Below are positions 54,380 to 64,000 of a stretch of DNA of 64,000 nucleotides, one piece after another; the stretch's first letter is position 1; each line of letters starts with the position of its first letter. Position numbers and translations under genes: made by a program. This DNA comes from Tricholoma matsutake (taxonomy: Eukaryota > Basidiomycota > Agaricomycetes > Agaricales > Tricholomataceae), in NCBI GenBank assembly GCA_026075535.2, contig AP026549.1, forward strand, positions 6,696,001 to 6,760,000, read 5' to 3'. The notes under the pieces were generated by a model, which ran no database searches, was not told where the DNA came from, and was given only the letters and a program-made list of their open reading frames with translations.

Positions 54380-55205
54380 CCTCCACACCACCCCTACAAC
54401 CTCAAGATAGAGATGGAGGATAATGCTCCCCCACCCCTGGGTCGCATGTACTCCCTCTCTCCCTCTGAGCTTGAGGCCCTCCCAATATTCATCGAAGAAA
54501 ATGTTTGCTCAGGCTTCATCTGCCCCTCCAAATCCCCTCATGGCACTCCTATACTCTTTGTCAAGAAAAAGGATGGGAGTCTCCAACTTTGCATCGACTA
54601 CCAGGGACTCAATCGCATCTCAAAAAAGGACTGCTACCCACTTCTGCTAATCTCAGATCTCCTGGATTCTCCAGGAAAGGTGCGTGTGTTCACCAAAATT
54701 GACCTCCAGCATGCCTATCACCTAGACTGCATTGCTGAGGGAGATGAATGGAAGACCACTTTCTGCACATGCTATGGTTCTTTCGAATGGCTGGTGGTTC
54801 CTTTTGGACTCACCAACACACCTGCTGCTTTCCAGCGCCTCATGAACGACATCTTCAGTGACCTATTAGATGTCAGCGTCATTGTCTACCTTGACAATAT
54901 TCTAATCTATGAGTCAACACAAGGCTCACGTCAAGAAAGTCCTCCGGAGACTCCAGAAGAATGGCCTCTATGCTGCTCTGCAGAAATGCGAGTTCCATAA
55001 AGACAGCATGGAATACTTGGGGTTCATCCTCTCTCCAGATGGGCTCCAGATGTCTGAAGATAAAGTTAAAACCATCTTCAACTGGCCCAAACCTTGAAAG
55101 GTTAAGGATATCCAATCCTTCCTTGGATTCTGCCACTTCTACTGATGGTTCATCCATGGATATCCCGACATCGTCATCCCGCTCACCAGACTCACCCAGA
55201 AACAC
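54380..55205 (+). pseudogene. Gypsy-3 reverse transcriptase, active site mutated
   Basis: [71 protein letters not shown], then [11 protein letters not shown] at about 54885, where the family has YLDD. Asp to Asn at the second active-site position is a G to A change and would abolish polymerisation. A frame change follows at about 54915. [20 protein letters not shown] continues the thumb. Confidence 0.88.
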
Positions 55206-55700
55206 ATGCCTTGGGACTTTGGCAAGAAATGCCAAGAAGCCTTCAACAAACTAAAAGAAGAATTCACTCATGCCCCAATACTCACTCAATGGCTACCAGA
55301 TTCCCACATTGTCTTGGAGACAGATGCCTCAGATTATGCCTTAGCGGCAATCCTTTCCATCTATACCTCGGATGGAGAAATCCACCCAGTTGCATTCCAC
55401 TCCCATTCCATCAACCTGGCTGAATTGAACTACAACACCCAGGACAAGGAACTTCTTGCTATATTTGAAGCTTTCAAACACCGGCGACAGTACCTCGAAG
55501 GTTCTGGAAATCCAGTAGATGTGGTCACAGATCACAAAAACTTGGAATACTTCAGTACCATGAAGCTCCTTACTCATTGTCAAGCTTGGTGGTCAGAATA
55601 CCTTTCACAGTTCAACCTCGCCATCCACTTCTGCCCTGGTAAACTAGGGGCTAAACCTGATGTGCTCATTAGATGCTGGGATGTCTACTGCAAAGGGGGA
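55206..55700 (+). pseudogene. Gypsy-3 RNase H
   Basis: WDFGKKCQEAFNKLKEEFTH, VLETDASDYALAAILS, PVAFHSHSINLAELNYN, KELLAIFEAFKHRRQYLEG, DVVTDHKNLEYFST and HFCPGKLGAKPDVLIR. The catalytic Asp-Glu-Asp positions (ETDASD, DKELLAI, TDHKNL) are kept. Within 55206-56063 the frame is open for 285 codons. Confidence 0.88.
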
Positions 55701-57288
55701 AATAGTGACTTCACCTCAGTACATCTGAGCAACTTCCATCCAGTCTTTACTCAAGAACAACTCACATCCTCCCTCCAAGCCACTTTCCTTGCTACTCCTA
55801 TCCTCCAACAAGCTGTTCTCATGGACGTTGAAAGACTCCACAACAATATTCGATCCTCACTTCCTCTTGATCCCATCTCCTCCTCACACCTTCCTTCACC
55901 ATCCGCCCCAAATTGGTCTCTAGATGACAGTGGACTTCTCTGCCACTTTGACCAGATTTACGTTCCAGATGTTGTGGACCTCCATCTTAAAGTCTTACAA
56001 TACAAGCACAAGCACATCCTCTCAGGTCACTATGGGCAAAACAAGACTCTTCAGCTTATCTGATGGGAATACATTTGGCCCAATCTCTGCACCTTTGTGC
56101 AGGACTTTTGCAAGTCTTGTACTACCTGCAAACACTCCAAATCTCCCCAACACAAACCCTATGGATTTCTGAAGCAACTTCCGGTCCCAGAAAGGCCTTG
56201 GAACTCAATTTCCATGGACTTCATCAAACAGTTACCAGACTCCAATGGTCACACTGCCATCCTGGTCATTGTAGACCAACTCTCCAAACAGGGTATTTTC
56301 ATCCCCACAGTAAACAAAATCACGGTGCAAGAACTCGCTAATCTCTTCATCATGCACATCTTCTCCAAACACAGTGTTCCATCTCACATCACCTGTGACC
56401 AGGGTTCTGAGTTCATTTCCCATTTTTTCTGCTCTCTTGGGCAAGCCCTGGACATGAAAATCCACTTCACTTTGGGTTACCATCCAGAAGGCGACAGACA
56501 AACTGAACACCTCAACCAGACCCTAGAACAGTACTTGCAGATCTTCTGCAACTACCAACAGGACAACTGGTCCCAGCGTTTACCCTTGGGGGAATTTGCA
56601 TACAACAATGCTCCCTCAGCTTCCACCAGAGTTTCACCTTTCTTCACCAACAAGGGTTACCACCCAAACATCATGGTTTTCCTGGAGCGTGAACTAGCCT
56701 CGCAATGCACCCGCCATTTTGTGGTTGACCTTGATGATCTCCACCAGGAACTCCAGAAGCAACTCTCAGAAGCACAGAAGCACTACCAAGGTCCTGCAGA
56801 CAAACAGTGGGCACCCGCTCCTGACTTCAAAATCAGTGATTACACTTTCATCAAAAGCAAGCACCTACACACTACACAACCCTCCAAGAAGCTCTCAGAA
56901 AAGTTCTATGGCCCTTTCAAGATCATTGCCTGTCCGGGTACCCACTCGGTTACCCTTCAACTTCTGGATCACCTCCGGGGTGTCCACCCAGTATTCCATC
57001 TCTCCCAACTAGAAGAAGACACTCCCAACACAATTCCTAATCATATTCAACCTCCACCTCCTCTGGTCATTATAGACAACAAACTGGAGTATGAGATTGT
57101 GGAAATCCTCAATTCAAAGATTGACAACCACTGTTGATGCAAGCTACTCTATTTCATATGGTGGGAAGGTTACCAAGGAACCGATGAGGAAACCTCCTGG
57201 CTTCCAGCTACGGAACTTGATCACACCCAGGAACTTGTCATGGACTTTCACACTTGTTACCCAGGAAAACCCAGACCTCTTCCCACTT
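55701..57288 (+). pseudogene. Gypsy-3 integrase and chromodomain
   Basis: Zinc domain: HKHILSGHYGQNKTLQLI, then after a TGA at 56061, CKSCTTC. Core (56097-57137, open for 346 codons): SISMDFIKQLP (Asp), HITCDQGSEFISHFF (Asp), GDRQTEHLNQTLEQYL (Glu). C-terminal SH3-like part: KKLSEKFYGPFKIIACPG, VHPVFHLSQLEED. Chromodomain: LEYEIVEILNSKI, then past a TGA at 57135, LLYFIWWEGYQGTDEETSWL and TQELVMDFH. End near TAA 57288. Confidence 0.88.
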
Positions 57289-57605
57289 AACACCCTTCAT
57301 TTCAAAACAAAATCCTCATCCATTCAAAAAATTATTATTAGAAAATTTAAAAAGAAACTCTGGATCTCCCACCCATTCCCTACTCCTCCATCACTCCCTC
57401 ACCCCCTGCTTCATTTGCAAGTCCTGGCAGCTCCCCTTGCACCTCCAACTCCACCCTCTTCTTCTTCATCTCTTCTTCCTCAGACTCCTGGTCCCACTCC
57501 AGATCCAAGCCACTAGGATGTCCGACATCATTTCTTGGATGTCAATCACACCCTCGCTTATCACCTGGAGCTCCCAGAGTTCCCACAACTCTTTCTTCAC
57601 CCCCT

Positions 57606-58186
57606 TTACTGCCCCTGGCCCCCTACCAGCTCCATAAGCAACCCCATTACTCCCTCATTCTCCCCTAGCCCCAACATCTGGCCCTCCCACACCACTTCTT
57701 TGCACCTGTGCTTCGCCTTTGTGCAGGGCTCACAGGCCCAACTCCAGGTTCTCATCTGGAAGCACAACAACTTTTGACTCGAACATCTACGAGGAGTCAG
57801 CATTCAAGGGCAACAAAAAATAATATATGACTCACCTTTTGCAAGAAATAGCGGCTTGTAGCCACACAGGAGCTTCAGTTTTGGGCACCTCTGCCTGGGC
57901 CTTCCCTTTTGCCTTCTTCTTGGGGGGGGGAGCTCCCTTCAGCCTCTTCAGGCTCCACTTCTCTGGCTTTCCACTTCTTTTCCACCCTCTTAGCGGCAGC
58001 AGCCTTCCTCCATTCCTCCTCTGCAGCCTTTTTCTCAGCCTCCACCCTAGCTGCCTCCACTTTTGCAGCCTCCTCAGCAACCCTGCACTCCTCAGCCTCC
58101 CTCGCCTCTTCCTCGAGCCGAAGCTCCTCCATCAACTTCTCTTGCTGGGCCCTGAGGGCCACAATCTTCTCTGCATGCGAGGACAT
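57606..58186 (-). pseudogene. Antisense accessory gene of Gypsy-3: coiled coil plus Zn2Cys6-type cluster
   Basis: ATG at 58186 (MSSHAEKIVALRAQQEKLME). An Ala/Glu-rich coiled coil follows (EEEAREAEECRVAEEAAKVE), then a basic linker (KKKAKGKAQAEVPKTEAPVW). A one-base slip lies in the 9-G run 57922-57930. Intron 57787-57835 (GTGAGT...TAG, 49 bp) splits the cluster. After splicing, the six Cys have spacing C-x2-C-x6-C-x9-C-x2-C-x6-C (57843 down to 57702), which fits the Zn2Cys6 binuclear-cluster consensus of fungal transcription factors. The last open part ends at 57606. No stop other than the slip interrupts it. It lies between pol and the 3' LTR, opposite to pol, exactly as in Gypsy-2. Zinc binding is inferred; a DNA target is not known. 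Confidence 0.72.
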
Positions 58187-58305
58187 GTTAAAGGTGGTGG
58201 TGGTTGAAGAAAAAGCCTGGGAACCCATCAACATCAAAATCAACATACCCGATTTGGATTCGAACCTTCACATGCCTCATAGGCTCAGCACTAAGGAGGA
58301 AATAC

Positions 58306-59302
58306 TGTCAAGACGATTCTCTCAACCAGATTTCCAATCATTTTCTGCCCCCCTTCCTGGCTGCCTTGTAAGGGGACTAGGGGGGTGCCCTGTGTGTTTC
58401 TCCTATTTTTTACGTTCGTTCTATATTTTTCCTCACTTCATTTCCTTCTATTCTTTATTTTCTATGATTTTTCCGGATTTTATTACTAATTTTCCCTTTC
58501 TATCATGTTTGTGAATGTTGACAGTTTTATATTTAGAGGCGGAGCACCCCTTCCGACATCTACCCCTTGGTATGATGTCATTTGGCAGCCTTGATCTGCC
58601 TATCTCCACCTTTTCTATTTTTAGGTTATTATTTGATTTTTGTCATCTTCACATATGCTGGGCATCGGCAAAGGGATCCTTAGAGTTTTCTCTTCGGGTG
58701 TGTCCCCAATCCCTGTACTACGTAGTATAATTTTAACTTTGGATTTCCCTTTGCTAGAGGCTGAGGTTGCCCTTATATGCCTTGCATCACAGCCCACCTC
58801 CTATCAGCAGCACTGCCTAGAGGCAAAATTCCCTCATTTCCAATTAGGTGAAACAGTTTCAGGATTTGCCTTGGGAAGCTGGTTTTCATATTAACCACAG
58901 CCTTGGAAACTCCGACCTTAGTATTTAAGCTAGCCACTTTTGTTCTGTATTGCCAGTTTGTAAATCAACCAAGTCTCCCACTTAATCCTATTCTCTTTAT
59001 ACTCCAATTACATTCTTAAGTCATTCTCAAACTCTTACTCACCCTCTCTGGAAATTCTCTGGACCTCTGATCATCTTCCTTACCCTCGCCTTGAAATTAG
59101 GACACTTGATGAGGAGAAGGGCAACTTCTTATAAGTTGAAGCCAAGTCCTTTCTGCTCCCCCACTTGGTATGACACATCAAGTAAACCCTGCCTCAGATT
59201 TCCATAGGATTCCCTGTCTTGCTTGATCTGACCACTACAACTTCTATTGTCTGGGTACAACCGGAATTCTGATGACTTCCCCTTCGAGTTCAGTACTTAA
59301 CA
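58306..59302 (+). repeat. 3' LTR of Gypsy-3, interrupted by a solo Gypsy-1 LTR
   Basis: About 581 bp without the insertion. From TGTCAAGAC to GTACTTAACA. The insertion point TGCCT corresponds to CACCT at 51648-51652 in the 5' LTR. Confidence 0.85.
58367..58777 (+). repeat. Solo LTR of Gypsy-1 (411 bp)
   Basis: TSD TGCCT at 58362-58366 and 58778-58782. From TGTAAGGGGAC to CCCTTATA. It keeps TACTACGTAGTA (about 58714), a perfect 12-bp palindrome that has lost its CpG in the other long LTRs, so it may be the youngest Gypsy-1 copy in the window. Confidence 0.9.
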
Positions 59303-59395
59303 GTGATCCAGGACAGAATGAATGATTGAAATGATTGGACAGTATGATGTATAGTGTCAAGTGGCTAGGAAGTTTCTACCATTGTTTCTAACAAT

Positions 59396-59412
59396 GGGAG
59401 TGGCCCATAACC
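59396..59412 (-). promoter_or_regulatory. Candidate primer-binding site of the Copia element
   Basis: Directly after the 5' LTR the minus strand reads GGTTATGGGCCACTCCC. Position fits; I cannot assign the tRNA. Confidence 0.4.
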
Positions 59413-59665
59413 TGTAGAAAATGAACCTAGCATAATCAGAGTATAGAATGTCTAGAATACTCACCTCAGTCTCTGTATAAGTGACTGAGGTGATCAGATA
59501 ACTACATACCCTATATATAAGTGAGTTCAGCTACATAAAGAGTCAAAGGGACAAGAGACATAAAGGTATCTATGAGACAGTGCATCAAAGAGATATGCTA
59601 AAAATAGTATGTGCATCACAGATGCGATCATGTACACTTATGGTGTGATAAACAGCATCTCAACA
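59413..59665 (-). repeat. 5' LTR of the Copia element (253 bp)
   Basis: TGTAGAAAATGAACC to CATCTCAACA on the plus strand, followed by TSD GACAC. It lacks about 90 bp present in the 3' LTR. Confidence 0.85.
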
Positions 59666-59670
59666 GACAC

Positions 59671-61500
59671 TATTGCTTTCACTTAATAACCCTGCATACT
59701 TACATGTTTTTGTTACTTATTTACTTACAACCACTTGACATCCTTACAGCATGCTTAGGTTTTTGCTCACTCTGAATAACTAATTTGCTAAGTAGAAAAT
59801 AAGTGACTTGAACAGCTTTGCATGCTTATCCATGAAATAACCAGGCTAAGTTCACTAAGAATTTTCCACATTTTCCTGATGTCCATCAAAACACCCAAGC
59901 AAGTGGCAATAATCATACATTCTCGCCTGAGGACCCTTCACCCTTAGGTGGCCCATTTCCTGCCCTTTGACAGTACAAGTGCTCAAAGAGCATGATATGG
60001 TACAGTGAAGTATATATACCAAGGGGGCACCAGCCCAATAATCCTGAATGGGGTCCTGGTTAGTTAGTCTGGCCTATGGCCATAAAAACCTTTTTGGGTA
60101 CCCGATGATTTCAGTGAAAAATATGAACCTGGAGTGCAATTTAAGGACTGTAGGATCCTGAAATATCACTGGTCAGTAGAATTTGAGTATTTAATCTAAA
60201 TAATGAACCATTTTCCTTGAATTTTTTAAAGGAAAAAATACCATGTTTGGGTTAGGGTACTTTGCCATAATGCCATTCACTCAATGCAACACAACCTCAC
60301 TGCTAAAAGAATGAATTTGTATGTGAGTGCCTCACCTATGGAATGGGGAGCTTGCTTTATTTTGCTCAGATTCAAACTCAGTCAGGGAACACCACACAGC
60401 TTGATGCTGCTGCATCGCTACAGTGCAATTCCCATGGGGGCTTCAAAAACCAAACAACTACAAAACCAGTAACCCTTACCAATCACCTGCATTTTGGATT
60501 GGTAGCATAACAAAGGGGAGCAAGCTCCCCAATGAATTCTATACCACAGGTATGTGTTCATTATATTCTTACAGGAATGCCCTATTACTAATTCTGAGAA
60601 TATCCAGCCAGTCCTTGATACTGGGGGATACACTGAATGTCCCAATTGCATACCAAGGGGGTGTTGGCACACAAATGCTGGACATCATGTGGGGGGGAGG
60701 GGGGTATCATGTAGGTTGTTAAAAAAAATTGATGTCAAATTATATAAGTGTAAATTGAGTGGTATAGCATGTAAAGGAAGTAAAATTACATTGTCATATA
60801 CCTTTGAAGCACCTAGACAAAGATGAAGAGCAAAACCATTGAACTTTGATGGCAAACTCAACTCCACACTGATGGCTCAACAACACAGCATTAATATTGA
60901 ACTCATACCAAGGATTGTGCAATTGCAAAGTTGATGCAGTTCTATGCTAGTCTGGACTCAGTGTAATTCCAAGGCAGACAAAGCCCCTCACAGACCACTG
61001 GCCCTCAAGCAATGTGTACATAGGCATAATAATTTCAATTACTCACAGTATGGGGTTCATGGGTCCATATACATGGAAGAACTTGGTGGTAGAAATGAGG
61101 TAGAAGAAAATAATCACAACCTAGCCCACTTATATACCTCCACAGAAGCTAATGAGGTTCAAGACCTTGAGGCTGAGGAGACTCAGAAGGAATGCTCAGT
61201 CAGCCTTGGCCCTTGACACTTGTTCTCACTTGAAGAATACTTACCTGAGTACTTGGCTGAGTGAGAGTCAGTAGATGCATTATGCTACTCCAATAAGGTT
61301 TGTACAATGTATGTGAACAGATCATGACTGCAATTTTAGGTCAAGGAGAGTGGTTCACTGTTTCACAATAATTTAGTAAGATTAACAAATTGGTTGACAT
61401 CAAATTAGCAAGCACAACATACCATATATGACAATAACATACCCAATATAGCAGGAGGGGGTGGGGAGGGGGGTCTGAGAGGTGGCTTAAAAAAAACTGA
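59671..61500. other. No recognised gene
   Basis: AT-rich sequence. Open frames such as 60423-60722 and 60944-61216 have no recognisable domain. ACCAAGGGGGCACC near 60018 and its inverse-like GTGCCCCCTTGATATATAC near 62438 may be a loose inverted pair flanking the MITE region, but the flanks could not be matched. Confidence 0.4.
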
Positions 61501-61508
61501 GTGGATAT

Positions 61509-62090
61509 TAGGGCACAGCATGGGTACAGGTAACACCATGTGTTTCTGGTCACAGGTATGCATGGGTATGGGTACGGGTATGGGATTGCCATACCCAGGC
61601 AACACTGTACCCTTTTCCATGGTGTTATGGGTATGTGTGGGTATGCTGGTACCCAGATTTTGGTCAGGTGAGTGATCATCTGTGTTGAGATTTCGACTTT
61701 TTAATGACATATCATGGGAAAAACCTGCAAGTCATGGTGACCTGACTTGCAGGTTTACCCCCTGTGATGAGATGCAAACATCTTTTTCAGCAAATTTCTA
61801 TCAAATATCATGAAAAATAACAGTAAAAAATGCAGGGGTACTTTTTGATGACATATCGCAGGAAAACCCACGAGTCAGGGTGACATGACTTGCAGGTTTA
61901 CCCCCCATGAGAAGATGCAAACATCTTTTCCTATCAAATATAATGAAAAATATCAATACCCATAGATAACGATGGGTAACCCACAAAAACCTGTGGTAAC
62001 ACCGTACCCCTACCCGTGCAGGTACGGTGTTCATGGGTATGGGTAGGGGTATAAGAAAATATACCTGAGGGTTACCCGTGCCATGCCCTA
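61509..62090. mobile_element. hAT-type MITE, family c (582 bp)
   Basis: The 8-bp TSD GTGGATAT is at 61501-61508 and 62091-62098. Left end TAGGGCACAGCATGGGTA; the right end on the minus strand is TAGGGCATGGCACGGGTA. Both subterminal regions carry many GGGTA and TACCC words in both orientations. A near-duplicated segment of about 90 bp (CATATCATGGGAAAAACC near 61709 and CATATCGCAGGAAAACCC near 61850) fills the middle. Non-coding. Confidence 0.85.
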
Positions 62091-62098
62091 GTGGATAT

Positions 62099-63409
62099 AT
62101 GAATTTTGGGTCCTGACACCCCCTTGTTGCATGCATTGTGGCACAGTTGGGCTTGCAAACCTGGAAAAGTGACACTGCAGAAGGAAGATCTGCCTGGAAA
62201 CAAAGGGAAAAGGAGACAAGAATGCACAAGCAAAGAAAAATGGACCTTCAGTGTCTGGAACTTGAACAGGCACTGGCAAGATGGGTTTGCAAGGCTTGCG
62301 AGGTGTCTGGGGAGGTGCAGGCAATGATATCATAGTATTACTATATTTGGAAATGTGCCTGATTACATAGTTAGTCAGTTCAGCTCAACTGGCCTTGAAA
62401 AAAAAATTGACACCACATGTTTTTTTCCAATGCCAGTGCCCCCTTGATATATACTGGTAACTAGGTAATGAAGGCAGAACACTGGAATGACAAGAATCAA
62501 TAACAGAAGGGTATCAGGGCCAAAGAGTGGCCCAAGATGGCTGAGCTTGACATCTCAACAACCTGGCCTTTAAAAGCTTCTTGAGGAAATTAAGCTTGGG
62601 CATGATGGTTCAGAACAAATTTGAGCTTAAGCTTGTGCGCTAGAATGAGGACAGCTCGTGCTTTCGGTATGATGAGATTGGAATCCAGAATGGTCATGTC
62701 AATCTCTGTAACATACTAGCACCATACTGTCCAGTTTCTCATGTCAGTATTGCGTGCACAACTACAGGTCATCAGAGAACCAATGACAGCCTCTCTACCT
62801 GAACTATCCTGATATGCTCTTGAATGACATCTTCAGGTGGAGGATCGTTGTCTTCTCTGAACTGTACATGCTACATCAGGAAAAACTGGATTTGGGAATT
62901 TGACATTATTACCAGAAATTTAATGCTTATTACCTCTTATTATGGACAAGAAGTTAAATAAGTGCTGTTTCTGGCCATAAGTAAGATTCCCAGAAAAAAG
63001 GAACTTTTAGACTGGTTCATTTATTTTTAGCAACAAAAAATGACCATTAGTAGGAAATTAGGAATTAAGTAGTAATTTAGGAGCTCTTAACACACAATTT
63101 GCAACCATTTATTGAATTTTCCTCCATTATTTGAATGACCAGATAAGAAGTAGTCAACAAGATGTATTTGCTACCAACAACATTAACAATACAAAATACT
63201 GGTGACACCTCCATAGTACACTCTCCTCCCTCATGCCGTCATCGTGTCTGCCCATCTGCCCATCCTCCTCCCTCGCACCCACTGCCAAAGCAAGCTGCAC
63301 CCATAATCCACCCTACAAGCAGTTGCTCATAGGCATGGAGATGGGGGCCGTGTCACTCCGCATCATTGTCTGGCTCTCCTAGTGGTGCTTGGGGCCAGTG
63401 CTGATGCCA
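62099..63409. other. No recognised gene
   Basis: A few short open frames only (for example 62106-62327). No terminal repeats or domains could be paired. Confidence 0.4.
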
Positions 63410-63695
63410 GTGCTCACACTCCCCATTGGTTGGTACATATCAGCTTCCCCCCTATGAGCAGTTGCTCATAGTGGAGGTGTCTGGATGCATGGATTGCATG
63501 GCATGTGTGGCATTGTCATGTTGTTTGTGGGGATTCCTAGTCCAGGGGGTTAGGGACTGTCAGCAACATGGTGGGGGGTTGGTAAGTGCTTGCCTTGCAG
63601 GTATACCCTTTCACGAGTCTTCTGGCCATCTTCTATCTGCTATTGTTGGCCTCACATCCCATTTTGATGGGGAGGAGGGGGTTAGCGCATGATTG
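63290..63695 (-). mobile_element. Fragment of hAT family b
   Basis: The stretch GTGCTTGCCTTGCAGGTATA near 63586 through CCTCACATCCCATTTTGATG near 63650-63670 matches, in reverse, the region 14530-14660 of hAT-b copy 1. Upstream TGAGCAGTTGCTCA (63457) and AAGCAGTTGCTCAT (63320) match the hairpin of its minisatellite. No ends are visible, so it is truncated or a diverged relative. Confidence 0.5.
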
Positions 63696-64000
63696 AGCAT
63701 GTGTCATGTTGCATCTGCATCCATCATTACCACTAGAATCTAAGCTGAATATAATCAAATGTAGTTAGTTAGGTTATAGAAACAAGAAAAGTTACCTGGG
63801 CTGGGTGTTGTGTTGGTCTTGCATGTGACATGGCACCACTGTGGCCATGTGTCATCCTCAGTAAATGTTCAATGCTGTATTTGGTTGCCAAGAAGCTGTG
63901 ATATGGCGGCCGTGGTTGTCGCTGCTTAGAGAGATGGAAGCTTGTGGAAGGGGATGGGGATGGAGACAAAGAAGAGACAAAGATGTGGTTGAAGAAAAAC

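Larger units (their letters stand above)
51594..59302 (+). mobile_element. Gypsy-3: chromodomain Ty3/Gypsy with an antisense Zn2Cys6-type gene
   Basis: LTRs of about 575 bp at 51594-52166 and 58306-59302 (the latter holding a solo LTR). Flanks ATGAT (51589-51593) and GTGAT (59303-59307) are a 5-bp TSD with one transition. Inside, gag, protease, RT, RNase H, integrase and chromodomain lie on the plus strand. After a 320-bp gap an antisense gene lies before the polypurine tract (AAGGAGGAAA, 58293-58302). It is inserted in the Copia leader. Confidence 0.9.
46597..59665 (-). mobile_element. Copia-type (Ty1) LTR retrotransposon, split by Gypsy-3
   Basis: The 5-bp TSD GACAC is intact at 46592-46596 and 59666-59670, 13 kb apart. 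5' LTR 59413-59665, 3' LTR 46597-46940. The order on the minus strand, gag, protease, integrase, RT, RNase H, is the Copia order. Gypsy-3 (51594-59302) sits in the leader just upstream of gag. Confidence 0.9.

Noticed and set aside
61509..62090. Interstitial telomere repeats because of many GGGTA words
   Set aside because: Words are not in tandem array and occur in both orientations within an element with an 8-bp TSD.

Overview
This is nuclear DNA of a basidiomycete fungus, most likely an Agaricomycete. The clues are short GT-AG introns of about 47-60 bp, Plavaka-type transposase, chromodomain Gypsy and Copia retrotransposons, hAT and Tc1/mariner elements, and heavy CpG to TpG/CpA decay. No species can be named from the window. 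It is a transposon graveyard: nearly everything from about 8.4 kb to 59.7 kb is mobile DNA nested in mobile DNA, and hardly any intact host gene is visible.

Layout. 1-8468 holds degenerate genes: a possible DUF6534-like membrane protein, and two paralogous genes resembling ubiquitin-specific proteases, both on the minus strand. 8469-37919 is an outer minus-strand chromodomain Gypsy (Gypsy-1) split in two. Its integrase is interrupted by a 1.5-kb hAT-type element (9629-11172), its reverse transcriptase by a second minus-strand Gypsy (Gypsy-2, 13043-33409), and the region between its protease and RT by a Tc1/mariner (33862-35454). Gypsy-2 in turn contains two related hAT-type elements (13735-15943, 19383-21197), a divergent solo LTR (21988-22601), a full-length plus-strand Gypsy-1 (22895-28807) and a short hAT-type element in its other LTR (32320-33130). 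Target-site duplications (TSDs) support nearly all of these insertions. 37920-41447 is a decayed Plavaka transposase on the minus strand, carrying a 546-bp MITE, and a divergently oriented multi-exon gene lies at 42060-44303. 46597-59665 is a minus-strand Copia (TSD GACAC) split by a plus-strand chromodomain Gypsy (Gypsy-3, 51594-59302), whose 3' LTR holds a solo Gypsy-1 LTR (TSD TGCCT). 59671-64000 is mostly anonymous, with one hAT-type MITE (61509-62090) and a fragment of the larger hAT family.

Most noteworthy. Both Gypsy-2 and Gypsy-3 carry an intron-containing gene between the end of pol and the 3' LTR, on the strand opposite to pol. It encodes a charged coiled coil plus a cysteine cluster. 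In Gypsy-3 the cluster has exact Zn2Cys6 spacing once a 49-bp intron is removed. The larger hAT family carries outward-facing tRNA-like sequences near both ends, a 160-bp higher-order minisatellite and a ladder of five hairpins, four of them followed by T-runs. Gypsy-1 has a candidate Tf1-like self-priming site. The premature stops that could be assigned in decayed reading frames are TGA, and in several cases a sister copy in the window has CGA at the same codon, as expected from deamination of methylated CpG.
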